The notes beneath the pieces are model-generated. The model searched no databases. It was given only the letters and a program-made list of their open reading frames with translations, and was not told the DNA's origin. From Nocardia sputorum (GTDB taxonomy: Bacteria > Actinomycetota > Actinomycetes > Mycobacteriales > Mycobacteriaceae), in contig NZ_AP026978.1 in the NCBI RefSeq assembly GCF_027924405.1, positions 868,001-932,000 on the forward strand: DNA of 64,000 nucleotides, read 5' to 3'. Below, in pieces: positions 1-7,947 of this stretch. The stretch's first letter is position 1. Each line of letters begins with the position of its first letter. The position numbers were made by a program, and so were the translations under genes.

Positions 1-1
1 G

Positions 2-403
2 AACGCGGCGGTGCTCACGGAGTTGAAGGCACTGCGCGATCGCGTCCCGCGGCTCACCGGCGCGCTCGTGGCCTCCAACGACGGGCTGCTCGTCGCCCAC
101 GATCTACCCCCGCAGATCGAGCCCAACGGGATGGCCGCCATGGCCGCCTCGCAACTGTCGCTGTCCCATCGGCTGGCCACCACCGCGCACGGCGGCGGGT
201 TCAGCGAAGTGGTGGTGCACGGCACCGGAGGGCACGTGGTCATCTACGCGGCGGGCTGGACCTCACTGACCGTCCTGGCCGCACCCGAGGTGAACATCGG
301 CCGGCTGCATTTGGAATCCCGTCCGGCGGCCCGTGCGATCGCCGATTTGCTGACGCCGGTGACAACCGACGCAGAGAGCCGACAGGCAGCGAAAACCCAC
401 TGA
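2..403 (+). CDS. Roadblock/LC7 domain protein (5' end possibly outside the window)
   Basis: Small cytoplasmic protein of the Roadblock/LC7 (MglB-like) family, whose members dimerise and regulate small Ras-like GTPases. The N-terminal half reads as the typical helix and strand (ALVASNDGLLVAH), followed by a hydrophobic strand around VVIYAAGWTSL. The frame is open to the window edge; the first start codon inside is GTG at 11, so the true start may lie upstream. It is followed 11 bp later by a second Roadblock gene, so the two are probably one operon. In Streptomyces conservons such proteins sit beside a DUF742 protein and a GTPase, which would have to lie left of this window. The family call is from fold-typical pattern only. 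Confidence 0.72.
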   Translation, partial: NAAVLTELKALRDRVPRLTGALVASNDGLLVAHDLPPQIEPNGMAAMAASQLSLSHRLATTAHGGGFSEVVVHGTGGHVVIYAAGWTSLTVLAAPEVNIGRLHLESRPAARAIADLLTPVTTDAESRQAAKTH

Positions 404-414
404 AAGGAACACAT

Positions 415-786
415 ATGTCCAATATGGATCTGGCCCTCAAAGACATGATGGTGATCGACGGCGCGATCGGCGCCGCCGTGGTCGACTACAACAGCGGCAT
501 GGCGCTGGGCATGCTCGGCAGTTCCAAGTCGCTGGACCTCCAGGTCGCGGGGGCGGGCAACACCGAGGTGGTGCGCGCGAAGATGCGGACCATGGACCAG
601 CTGGGGCTCAAGGAGGACATCGAGGACATCCTCATCACGTTGTCAGGGCAGTACCACATCATCCGGCCGATGACCGGCCGCAAGTCCAAGGGGCTGTTCC
701 TCTACCTCGCGTTGGACCGGGGACGAGCGAATCTGGCGATGGCCCGGCACCGCCTGCGGGGGATCGAAGAGGACCTGGAGGTCTGA
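415..786 (+). CDS. Roadblock/LC7 domain protein
   Basis: Complete 123-residue protein, the second Roadblock/LC7-like gene in a row. It contains the usual GAIGAAVVDYNSGMALG strand-turn-strand start of the fold and no signal peptide or membrane segment. A ribosome-binding site (GAAAGGA, about 402-408) precedes ATG 415. The gap to the upstream Roadblock gene is 11 bp, which suggests co-transcription and possibly a heterodimer. Known family role: platform or activator for small GTPases; the partner cannot be seen here. It differs clearly in sequence from its neighbour, so this is not a recent duplication. Confidence 0.75.
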   Translation: MSNMDLALKDMMVIDGAIGAAVVDYNSGMALGMLGSSKSLDLQVAGAGNTEVVRAKMRTMDQLGLKEDIEDILITLSGQYHIIRPMTGRKSKGLFLYLALDRGRANLAMARHRLRGIEEDLEV

Positions 787-867
787 TCGTGCGCGAGCCG
801 ATTTGACCTGAACTATGGTTCACGTTCGACGCTGATTCCGTACCGAAAAGCGTCGAAGGGAATTCCC

Positions 868-1452
868 ATGCCTGACCACCCGATCCAGCTCGCCGTGATC
901 GTCGGCAGCACCCGCGCCGGTCGCTTCGGCCCGACCGTCGCCGAGTGGTTCGCCGCACATGCCGACCGGCGCGGCGACGTCACCGTCGACGTCGTCGATC
1001 TGGCCGAAACGCCCCTGCCGGATCGTCTTTCCCACCGTCCCGAGCCCGAGGGGGCGCGGGCGCTGGCAGCCGTCGGCCCCCGGCTGGCCGCGGCGGACGC
1101 CTTCGTCGTGGTGACACCCGAGTACAACCACAGTTATCCGGCGGCGGTCAAGAACGCCATCGACTGGCACTACACCGAATGGCGGGCGAAGCCGGTCGGT
1201 TTCGTCTCCTACGGCGGCATCTCGGGCGGGTTGCGTGCCGTGGAGCACCTCAGGCACGTCTTCGCCGAACTGCACGCGGTGACCGTGCGTGACACGGTGA
1301 GCTTCCACGACGCGGCCAGGCAGTTCGATGCCGCGGGACAGCCGACGGACCCGGAGATGCCCGCTGTCGCGGCCGACAAACTGCTCGGCCAGTTGGTCTG
1401 GTGGGGCCGCGCCCTGCGGTCGGCCCGCGCCGAGTATCCCTATACCGCATAG
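868..1452 (+). CDS. NADPH-dependent FMN reductase (flavodoxin-fold)
   Basis: Protein of 194 residues with the flavodoxin-like NADPH-dependent FMN reductase fold. The phosphate-binding loop GSTRAGRFG lies near residues 12-20, and the family motif TPEYNHSYP, followed by KNAIDW, near residues 91-105. Such enzymes reduce FMN or quinones with NAD(P)H in the cytoplasm. ATG 868 is preceded by GAAGGGA. The gene stands alone between the Roadblock pair and a small exported protein. The substrate is not predictable; quinone, azo or chromate reductase labels used for homologues are not supported specifically. Confidence 0.88.
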   Translation: MPDHPIQLAVIVGSTRAGRFGPTVAEWFAAHADRRGDVTVDVVDLAETPLPDRLSHRPEPEGARALAAVGPRLAAADAFVVVTPEYNHSYPAAVKNAIDWHYTEWRAKPVGFVSYGGISGGLRAVEHLRHVFAELHAVTVRDTVSFHDAARQFDAAGQPTDPEMPAVAADKLLGQLVWWGRALRSARAEYPYTA

Positions 1453-1628
1453 CGCTTCCGGGCCTGCCGTGCCGACGGCCTCTACGCACGACGGCGCCGG
1501 ACGGCCGAGTCGATGGGCTCGGCCGTCCGGTGGGCCGGATCTGCGCACCGGGGCATGCGCAAGGGCCGCATTCTGCGGTTTCGTCGTGGCATCCGGCGTA
1601 CGCTGTGCGGCGACGAAAGGACTCCACG

Positions 1629-1847
1629 ATGCGAACAATGCTCGCGGCGTTGGTGATCGCCGGTTCGTTCATGGCAGCGGGGACGACGATCGCGCAAGCG
1701 AATCCGCCGTCGCAGCCGCCTACTCCGCTGTGCCTGGTGGTGGGCGGCGCCATTTGGGTGGTGCGTAACAGCATCGACCCGTACGGCCTGTCACAGGATC
1801 CGCTCGCGGTCGCGTTGCGGAACGCGCATCGGCAGGTCTGCGGCTAG
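1629..1847 (+). CDS. Small secreted protein of unknown function
   Basis: Protein of 72 residues. A signal peptide is evident: Met-Arg start, a hydrophobic core (LAALVIAGSFMAAG) and a probable signal peptidase site after AQA, near residues 23-24. The mature part is about 48 residues with two cysteines (one near CLVVGG, one two residues from the C-terminus), which could form one disulfide bond. ATG 1629 is chosen because GAAAGGA lies 8 nt upstream and because the open frame before it does not look coding. No known family recognised. Confidence 0.7.
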   Translation: MRTMLAALVIAGSFMAAGTTIAQANPPSQPPTPLCLVVGGAIWVVRNSIDPYGLSQDPLAVALRNAHRQVCG

Positions 1848-1850
1848 CGG

Positions 1851-2156
1851 CTACGTCAAGCTCCGCCAGCGTTGCTTGCCCCACTCGCGCGACGCAGGGC
1901 TGACGATCAGTACCGGCAGGAGCAGGACGAGTCCGATCAGGGTCAGGTAGACCACGACTTCGCCCACGATCTGGACGACGGTGGGGAGTGCGAAGGGAAC
2001 GGCCAGCACTCCAAGGGCAATCGCCAGCCAATAGGCGCCCGCCTGGGCTGCGGTGACCGCGGCGAAAGCGATGCCGCCCGCGAGAAGTAAACCGGCCAGT
2101 GCGACAAGATAATTGTTCCACCACGCGGTGTTCGTCGCACGATGTGGCTCTCGCAT
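1851..2156 (-). CDS. Small membrane protein, unknown function
   Basis: Protein of 101 residues with about three hydrophobic helices (near residues 17-37, 40-58 and 65-86) and basic ends, so it is probably an inner-membrane protein. No catalytic motif is visible. It runs convergent with the small secreted protein, 3 bp between the two stop codons, and starts 9 bp downstream of the EamA exporter gene on the same strand, so it may be co-transcribed with that gene. Confidence 0.6.
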   Translation of the reverse strand: MREPHRATNTAWWNNYLVALAGLLLAGGIAFAAVTAAQAGAYWLAIALGVLAVPFALPTVVQIVGEVVVYLTLIGLVLLLPVLIVSPASREWGKQRWRSLT

Positions 2157-2165
2157 GCGGCGAGC

Positions 2166-3092
2166 CTAACGCCGTGATCCCGGGGAGAGGGGCAAATCGC
2201 GGGCATCCGGTTCGATCGGCGGCGGCGTGGCCGCGTTCGGCTTGCCGTCGCGGGTGTTGAGCCACGCTCCGGCGAACATCAGTGCGGCGCCGAGGGCTTG
2301 GACCGGGGCGATGGATTCGCCGAGCAGCAGCCACGCGCAGGCGAGGCCGAAAGCGGGGACCAGGAACATGGCGGAGGCGGCTGTCGCCGGGCCCACCTCG
2401 CCGACGGCGCGATAGTAGAGAACGTACGCGAGCGCGGTCGGTAGGACGCCGAGATAGGCCTGGTTGAGCCAGAATTCGGCACCGAGGTCGGACCAGGCCA
2501 CGTCGGCCATGCGTGGCGCCGCGAACACGCCGAGCGCCAAAGCGCCGACGGCCGTGGCGTACACGGTCACCGTGGGGGCCGCCAGACGGGCGAGCACCGG
2601 AGCGCCGAGCATGGTGTAGCACGCCCAGCACGCCGCCGCGCCCAGGAAGACGAGGTCGCCGAGCAGGCGATCACCGCCGCCGGAGGGGATGCCGAGGAAG
2701 AAGACGACACCGCCGCCGACCGCGACGGCGAGCCCCAGGGCTCGGGTCGCGGTCGGCCGGGTGCGAGTCAGCACCGCGGTGCCGGCGACGGTGATGACCG
2801 GCGCCGCCATCGGCACGATCACACTGCCGTCCGCGGCGGGCGCCAGGGCGAGGGCGAGGAAGAACAGGATGTTGTAGCCGAAGACGCCGATCAGCCCGAG
2901 CGCCGCCACCCGCCCGGAGTCCCGCGCCGCGAGCCTGGGCAGGCGCAGTACGACGAGCAGGACGACGGCGCCGAGGAGGAAGCGCAGGAACCCCGCCACC
3001 TCGTGCGGCACTTCCCGGATCGCGAGTTTCGAGGACGCGAACGCACTACCCCACAACGCCATGACCACAACGAGCAACAATCGGATACGCAC
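2166..3092 (-). CDS. EamA/DMT-superfamily exporter
   Basis: Protein of 308 residues with ten predicted hydrophobic helices arranged as two EamA repeats, the usual size and layout of drug/metabolite transporter superfamily exporters. The N-terminus carries the family-typical LWGSAFASSKLAI segment. It is divergent from an AraC-type regulator whose promoter lies in the 65 bp between them, so the regulator may control this exporter. The substrate is unknown; amino-acid metabolites are common for the family. Start GTG 3092 begins directly with the first membrane helix. Confidence 0.9.
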   Translation of the reverse strand: MRIRLLLVVVMALWGSAFASSKLAIREVPHEVAGFLRFLLGAVVLLVVLRLPRLAARDSGRVAALGLIGVFGYNILFFLALALAPAADGSVIVPMAAPVITVAGTAVLTRTRPTATRALGLAVAVGGGVVFFLGIPSGGGDRLLGDLVFLGAAACWACYTMLGAPVLARLAAPTVTVYATAVGALALGVFAAPRMADVAWSDLGAEFWLNQAYLGVLPTALAYVLYYRAVGEVGPATAASAMFLVPAFGLACAWLLLGESIAPVQALGAALMFAGAWLNTRDGKPNAATPPPIEPDARDLPLSPGSRR

Positions 3093-3157
3093 GGATTCGA
3101 TCCTGCTGAGGGGCGGCCTCGCGGTCTTGAACGCTGGTGCGCGCGCACAATGGGGTG

Positions 3158-3973
3158 GTGGCCGACGGTGAGTGGGTGCGGTACCGGCGAATGCCGAACC
3201 GCCCGGTGGAGTTGATGCACGCGCACTTCGAACGGCACGTCTACCACGCGCACAGCCACGAGACCTATTCGTTCGGCTGCACCGAGTTCGGCGCGCAGAG
3301 CTTCGATTGCCGCGGCGCCGCGCGGACCAGCGCGGCGGGCATGGTGATGGCGTTCAACCCGGACGAGCCGCACAACGGCCACAGCAGCACCGCGGAGGGC
3401 TTCACGTACTCCATCGTGCACATCGGCACCGAGTTGGTCACCGATCTGCTGTCCGATCAGGCCGGTCGTCCGGTCGGGTTGCCGCTGTTCGCGGAGCCGG
3501 TGCTGCGCGACCCGGTGCTCACCTCGGCGCTGCGCCGGCTCTGCGCCGCCCTGACCGGCCCGGCCACCGAGCTCGCCGCCGACGAGGCGCTGGCCGCTTC
3601 CGTCGCGGCGTTGGCGCGACGCGCGGCGCGCCGTCCGCTCGCGCGCTCGACGGCCGAGCCGGGCGCCGCGATCGCCCACCGCGTCCGCGCCGTGCTCGAC
3701 GACCGTTATCTCGATCCACTGTCGATGGATGACTTGGTGGAAGCGAGCGGCGCCAGCCGCTTCGCCTTGTACCGCGCTTTCCGTGCCAACTACGGTCTCG
3801 CGCCGAGCGATTACCAGCGTCTGCTGCGGCTGCGCGCGGCTCGCCGGTTGATCGCGGCGGGCAGGCCGGTCGCCGAAGCGGCCGCGGCGGCCGGTTTCGC
3901 CGACCAAGCACATCTCACCCGCTGGTTCCGCCGGTGCTACGGCATCACCCCCGGCGTCTACTCCGCCGCGTGA
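3158..3973 (+). CDS. AraC family transcriptional regulator
   Basis: Protein of 271 residues: an N-terminal cupin-like AraC ligand-binding domain (His-rich HAHFERHVYHAHSHE, then FNPDEPH) and a C-terminal pair of helix-turn-helix motifs (SRFALYRAFRANYGLAPSDY, then GFADQAHLTRWFRRCYGITP). The C-terminal half is a textbook AraC/XylS DNA-binding domain. The reading frame extends to GTG 3137, but GTG 3158 is preferred because CACAAT at 3146-3151 would be a -10 box 6 nt before it. Divergent from the EamA exporter, its likely target. Confidence 0.9.
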   Translation: MADGEWVRYRRMPNRPVELMHAHFERHVYHAHSHETYSFGCTEFGAQSFDCRGAARTSAAGMVMAFNPDEPHNGHSSTAEGFTYSIVHIGTELVTDLLSDQAGRPVGLPLFAEPVLRDPVLTSALRRLCAALTGPATELAADEALAASVAALARRAARRPLARSTAEPGAAIAHRVRAVLDDRYLDPLSMDDLVEASGASRFALYRAFRANYGLAPSDYQRLLRLRAARRLIAAGRPVAEAAAAAGFADQAHLTRWFRRCYGITPGVYSAA

Positions 3974-3980
3974 CCGCTCG

Positions 3981-4466
3981 TCACGCCGTGCCGGGCGGGC
4001 GCGGCCAAGGGTTGTGCTCCTTGTCCTCGACCGACTGGTTGAAGCGCTCGATGAGCTTGCCGAACAGATCGACGTCGGCCTCGGCCCAGTCGGCCACCAC
4101 CGCGCCGATGCCCTGTCGGCTCTGCCTCCGGTCGGCGGCCAGTGCTTCCAGTCCCTTCGCGCTGGCGCGGACCTTGCGGGCGATGCCCCCGTCCGGGTCG
4201 GGCACCCGGTCGACCAACCCCTGCCTGAGCATGGCTCCCACCTGGCGGTTGATGGTGGAAATATCCAGTTGGAACGCTTCGGACAGCTCGCGCAGGCTCA
4301 GCGGGTAGTCCAGCTCCAGCCGGGTCAAGATCAGGTACGCCGAGCGGTCGAGCCGGAAGCCGGGACGCCGGAGCAATGCGGCGGGGAAGTGCCTGGACAG
4401 CAGCGACAGTTCGAAGGTGAGCCGCTGGAGCGCCGCGCTGTCGTCGCCGGTACCGGAATCGGACAT
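3981..4466 (-). CDS. MarR family transcriptional regulator
   Basis: Protein of 161 residues with a winged helix-turn-helix in the middle (SLRELSEAFQLDISTINRQV) followed by a wing with basic residues, the standard MarR layout and length. It is divergent from an MFS drug exporter, the classic arrangement in which a ligand-responsive MarR repressor controls the pump and itself. The 71 bp between the chosen starts holds an interrupted palindrome (4505-4535) suitable as operator. Confidence 0.9.
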   Translation of the reverse strand: MSDSGTGDDSAALQRLTFELSLLSRHFPAALLRRPGFRLDRSAYLILTRLELDYPLSLRELSEAFQLDISTINRQVGAMLRQGLVDRVPDPDGGIARKVRASAKGLEALAADRRQSRQGIGAVVADWAEADVDLFGKLIERFNQSVEDKEHNPWPRPPGTA

Positions 4467-4504
4467 ACCTCACTATGTCGCGCGGATCACGTCGATACCA
4501 AATT

Positions 4505-4535
4505 GTGCAGCATACACACCATATGTACCGTGCAC
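4505..4535. promoter_or_regulatory. Candidate MarR operator
   Basis: Interrupted palindrome between the MarR gene and the MFS gene: GTGCA-N3-TAC (4505-4515) and GTA-N3-TGCAC (4525-4535) around a 9-nt centre. Eight of eleven positions per arm are complementary. The placement just before the preferred MFS start (4538) would block its transcription. No experimental support. Confidence 0.45.
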
Positions 4536-4537
4536 AT

Positions 4538-5995
4538 GTGACTGTAGCTGCCGACGCGTCCTCGAGCGTCTCTCATTCCGGCGACCGGCGGCGGCCCACG
4601 CCGGCCCTGCTCATCGCGACGCTCGGTATGGTCGGTGTCGTCGTCTCGCTCATGCAGACGCTGGTGATTCCGATCATTCCGTCGCTGCCGGTCCTGTTGC
4701 ACACCTCCGCGTCCAACGCCTCCTGGGTCGTGACGGCCACGCTGCTGGCGGGCGCGGTGGCGACCCCGATCAGCGGCCGCCTGGGCGACATGTTCGGCAA
4801 GCGCCGCGTCTTGTTCGCGAATCTGCTTCTGCTCGTGGCCGGCTCGGTGGTCTGCGCGTCGTTCTCCACGCTGCTGCCGGAGATCGTCGGCCGCTCGCTG
4901 CAGGGCGCAGCGGTCGGCGCGATCCCGCTGGGCATCAGCATCATGCGCGACGAACTGCCCGCCGAGCGGGTGGGTTCGGCGATGGCGATCATGAGCGCCA
5001 CGCTCGGCGTCGGCGGCGCGATCGGCCTGCCCGTCGCGGCGGCCATCGCGCAGAACGCGAACTGGCACGTGCTGTTCTGGACTTCCGCCGCGCTCGGCGT
5101 CCTCTGCGCCGCCCTGGTTTTCGTCTTCGTCCCGGAGTCGCCGGTGCGCACGCCCGCCCGCTTCGACTTCGGGGGTGCGATCGGGCTGTCGGCGGCGCTT
5201 CTGGCGCTGCTCGTCGCGATTACGAAGGGCGCGGACTGGGGCTGGGGCAGCGCCCCGATCCTGAGTCTGTTCGCGGCATCGGCGGTGGTGTTCGTCGGTT
5301 GGGGTGCTTTCGAACTGCGGCAGCGTTCGCCGCTGGTGGATCTGCGGGTTTCGGCGCGGCCGCGGGTGCTGTTCACCAACGCGGCCTCGATCGCCGTCGG
5401 ATTCGCGCTCTACGGCATGTCGCTGACCTTCCCGCAGCTGCTGATGGCGCCGGAGCGGACCGGGTACGGCTTCGGATTGTCCATGATCAGTGCCGGGTTG
5501 GCGCTGGCTCCGACCGGTTTCGTGATGATGCTGCTGTCGCCGGTGTCGGCTCGGCTGTCGGCGAGCCGCGGGCCCAAGGTCACTCTCGCGCTCGGGTCGG
5601 CGGTGATCGCCGTCGGTTACCTGTGCGCGGTGGTGTTGATGAACAGCGTCTGGGAGATCATGCTCGCCTCGGTGATCGTCGCGGGCGGTGTCGGCCTGGC
5701 CTACGCGGCGATGCCCGCGCTGATCATGGGCGCGGTGCCGATCACCGAAACGGCGGCGGCGAACGGCTTGAACTCGTTGATGCGCTCGATCGGCACCTCG
5801 ACCTCGGCGGCGGTGATGAGCGTGGTGCTCGCGCATATGACCATCCAGTTCGGTCCCCATCTGCTGCCCTCGCGCGACGGGTTCCACACCACCTTCCTCA
5901 TCGCGATGGCGGCGGCGCTGGTCGCGATCGGCCTGACCACATTGATCCCGATGCGCAAGAGCGCCGACGCGGCGACTACCACCGGGCATTCCTGA
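4538..5995 (+). CDS. MFS multidrug exporter (DHA2/EmrB-QacA type)
   Basis: Protein of about 485 residues with roughly 14 hydrophobic helices, as usual for the DHA2 drug:H+ antiporter family. The loop between helices 2 and 3 has the MFS signature (GRLGDMFGKRRVL), and motif C-like glycine-rich segment follows (LGVGGAIGLPVAA). Candidate starts in frame are 4475, ATG 4523 and GTG 4538; the last is preferred because the first two place the operator-like palindrome inside the coding sequence. Divergent from the MarR gene, which probably represses it. Substrate unknown. Confidence 0.9.
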   Translation: MTVAADASSSVSHSGDRRRPTPALLIATLGMVGVVVSLMQTLVIPIIPSLPVLLHTSASNASWVVTATLLAGAVATPISGRLGDMFGKRRVLFANLLLLVAGSVVCASFSTLLPEIVGRSLQGAAVGAIPLGISIMRDELPAERVGSAMAIMSATLGVGGAIGLPVAAAIAQNANWHVLFWTSAALGVLCAALVFVFVPESPVRTPARFDFGGAIGLSAALLALLVAITKGADWGWGSAPILSLFAASAVVFVGWGAFELRQRSPLVDLRVSARPRVLFTNAASIAVGFALYGMSLTFPQLLMAPERTGYGFGLSMISAGLALAPTGFVMMLLSPVSARLSASRGPKVTLALGSAVIAVGYLCAVVLMNSVWEIMLASVIVAGGVGLAYAAMPALIMGAVPITETAAANGLNSLMRSIGTSTSAAVMSVVLAHMTIQFGPHLLPSRDGFHTTFLIAMAAALVAIGLTTLIPMRKSADAATTTGHS

Positions 5996-6118
5996 CGGCT
6001 GCCGTAGTCGGTACCCGCGACTCTGCTTGTCGAGTGCCGAAGGTCGCGCGCTAGGTCTCGTGTGCGTGACCGTGTACCGCGTCGGTGGCCGGCGAATCAC
6101 GTTCGGACGCCTCCAAAA

Positions 6119-7090
6119 TCAGCTGTCGGCAACTGCCTCGGTGTACCGGCGGCCGAGAGTGCGGATGTGGGCAACGAGTTCGGGCGGGCCGTCGACGCGG
6201 AAATCCATCATCAGCATGGACAGGTAGATCGCGATCGTCTCCAGCGCGTCCGCGCCGGTGTACAGCACGCAGGTGTCGGCGTCCACCGCCTCGACCACGC
6301 CGACGGCGGGATTGATCCGGGCGACAACGGTTTCGGCGGGCGCGAGCACGGTGACCCGGGCCTGCACCCGCCACCCCGTCGTAGCGATGTGGCGCATGAC
6401 GAAGGCCACCAGATCGTCGTCGGGGAGCGAGCGGGCGGCGAAACGGCGCGAAGTCGTCTCCGCGCGCAGGACGCGGGCGACCGGAATCGCAACCCAGGTG
6501 TGGTCGTCCAGGCGGTAGGCGACCAGGTACCAGCGGCGCTGCCAGTTGATCAGCCGGTACGGCTCGATGTCGGCGGAACACTCGGCATCGGCTTCGGCGA
6601 TCCGCACCGTCGCACCGTCGCGGATGGCGCCGGCCAGGGTGGTGAGCACAGCGGCGGGAACCGGTGCGTCCGGCTCGCGCGATCCGGTGGTGGCAGGTCC
6701 GATCGCCGTCGCCTCGCGCAGTGCGGACACTTTGCGCTGCAATCGTTTCGGCAGGATCTGATCCAGTTTGCCCAGCGCTCTGGTGACGTGCTCGGCGATG
6801 TCCGCGATGCCGGTGGAGCCGTCCTCGGCGAGCCCGACCGCGACCGCCACGGCCACCGCTTCGTCGTCGTCCAGCAGCAAGGGCGGCATGGTCGCGCCGC
6901 GGCCGAGCCGGTAGCCGCCGATCGCGCCGCGTCCGGCGTGCACCGGATAGCCCAGTTCGCGCAGGCGCTGAATGTCGTGGCGCAGGGTGCGATCGGTGAC
7001 GCCGAGCCGCTCGGCGAGCTCGCGGCCGGTGTGCGCGCGGTCCTGAAGCAGTGCGAGCAATCGCAACAGCCGGGGTGTGGTCGACGCCAC
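6119..7090 (-). CDS. WYL-domain transcriptional regulator (YafY-type)
   Basis: Protein of 323 residues with an N-terminal winged helix (TGRELAERLGVTDRTLRHDIQRLRELGYP, described as residues about 19-47) and a central to C-terminal WYL domain (NWQRRWYLVAYRLDD marks the WYL strand). These regulators sense nucleic acids or small ligands and often act on a divergent neighbour. Here the neighbour is a DinB-fold enzyme starting 90 bp away. GTG 7090 follows a strong Shine-Dalgarno (AGGAGGAGA). An ATTAGG/CCTAAT inverted repeat in the shared intergenic region is a plausible operator. Confidence 0.9.
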   Translation of the reverse strand: MASTTPRLLRLLALLQDRAHTGRELAERLGVTDRTLRHDIQRLRELGYPVHAGRGAIGGYRLGRGATMPPLLLDDDEAVAVAVAVGLAEDGSTGIADIAEHVTRALGKLDQILPKRLQRKVSALREATAIGPATTGSREPDAPVPAAVLTTLAGAIRDGATVRIAEADAECSADIEPYRLINWQRRWYLVAYRLDDHTWVAIPVARVLRAETTSRRFAARSLPDDDLVAFVMRHIATTGWRVQARVTVLAPAETVVARINPAVGVVEAVDADTCVLYTGADALETIAIYLSMLMMDFRVDGPPELVAHIRTLGRRYTEAVADS

Positions 7091-7107
7091 TTTTCTCCTC
7101 CTGAGCC

Positions 7108-7130
7108 ATTAGGAAAGAAAGTAGCCTAAT
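7108..7130. promoter_or_regulatory. Inverted repeat between WYL regulator and DinB-fold gene
   Basis: Perfect 6-bp arms, ATTAGG (7108-7113) and CCTAAT (7125-7130), separated by 11 nt in the divergent promoter region. It lies 18-40 nt before the regulator start and is a candidate autoregulatory site. Confidence 0.4.
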
Positions 7131-7179
7131 ACGCCGATAGGCTTGTGTCATCAGCGAGAACGACCGAAAGGCTCCCGAC

Positions 7180-7821
7180 ATGAACACCACCACCACCACC
7201 GCCGCGACTCTGCTCCCCGTTTGGCGGGACGTGCTCGCCGATTCCCACCACGCGCTCGAGAGCGTCGTCGCTGGGGTGCGCGCGGATCAGTGGCGCCTGC
7301 CCACCCCGTGTTCGGAATGGGATGTGACGCAGGTGGTGCAGCACGCCGCCGGTGACCAGCTGGCATACGCGAAGTCCCTCGGCATCGGCGAGGGCCCGGC
7401 TTACAACCCGTTCGCGCCCTCCGGCGCGATCGATGGCACTCCTGCGGACTTGGTGCGCGTGGCGGTCGAGCAGACCGCCTTCGCCTGGACCACGGTCGAC
7501 GACGCCACCGAAACCGTGCCCACCCCGCTGCCGCACGGCGCGCTCCCCACCCCGGTGGCCGCGGTCCTGTGCGCACTGGACGCCGCGGTGCACGCCTGGG
7601 ACATCGCGATCGCGACCGGTCAGCCGTCCCCGTTGACCGATGAACTCGCCGCCCACCTGCTCACCGCCGCTCGGGCCGGTCACCCCGCGCCCGGCACCGG
7701 TGAGACGGCGGAGATCACCGAACCGCTGCGTCAGTGGGGGGCCTACGCCGCGATCGTGGACGGTCCGTCCGACGGCGCCCTGGGAGAACTGCTGCGCTAC
7801 CTGGGCCGCGATCCGCGCTGA
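7180..7821 (+). CDS. TIGR03086-like DinB-superfamily metal-binding protein
   Basis: Protein of 213 residues of the actinobacterial DinB/mycothiol-maleylpyruvate-isomerase fold. Family marks are the early PTPCSEWDVTQVVQHA segment with a metal-ligand His, and the downstream DAAVHAWDIAIATGQ helix with a second His. Members are metal-binding, mycothiol-dependent transferases or isomerases; the substrate here is unknown. It is divergent from the WYL regulator, which suggests regulated expression. RBS GAAAGGC lies about 10 nt before ATG 7180. The organism makes mycothiol (mshB at 23369). Confidence 0.82.
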   Translation: MNTTTTTAATLLPVWRDVLADSHHALESVVAGVRADQWRLPTPCSEWDVTQVVQHAAGDQLAYAKSLGIGEGPAYNPFAPSGAIDGTPADLVRVAVEQTAFAWTTVDDATETVPTPLPHGALPTPVAAVLCALDAAVHAWDIAIATGQPSPLTDELAAHLLTAARAGHPAPGTGETAEITEPLRQWGAYAAIVDGPSDGALGELLRYLGRDPR

Positions 7822-7823
7822 GC

Positions 7824-7843
7824 AGCCCCGTCGACGCGGGGCT
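7824..7843 (+). terminator. Hairpin after the DinB-fold gene
   Basis: Stem AGCCCCG (7824-7830) with CGGGGCT (7837-7843) and a 6-nt loop, starting 2 nt after the stop codon. There is no T-tract, as is common in high-GC actinobacteria. Confidence 0.5.
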
Positions 7844-7947
7844 CACCGACCGAGCCCCGCGGACGGTGTGGTGGCGCGCTGCCTCCAGCGGGCGGTTCAT
7901 CGAACGGCCTCCGGCCACCTCATAGGGTGTCGTTCTCGACTCGACGG

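Noticed and set aside
4487..6100. 537-codon frame on the minus strand opposite the MFS gene
   Set aside because: Arg/Gln/Asp-rich shadow without membrane or domain pattern; the plus-strand transporter is unambiguous.
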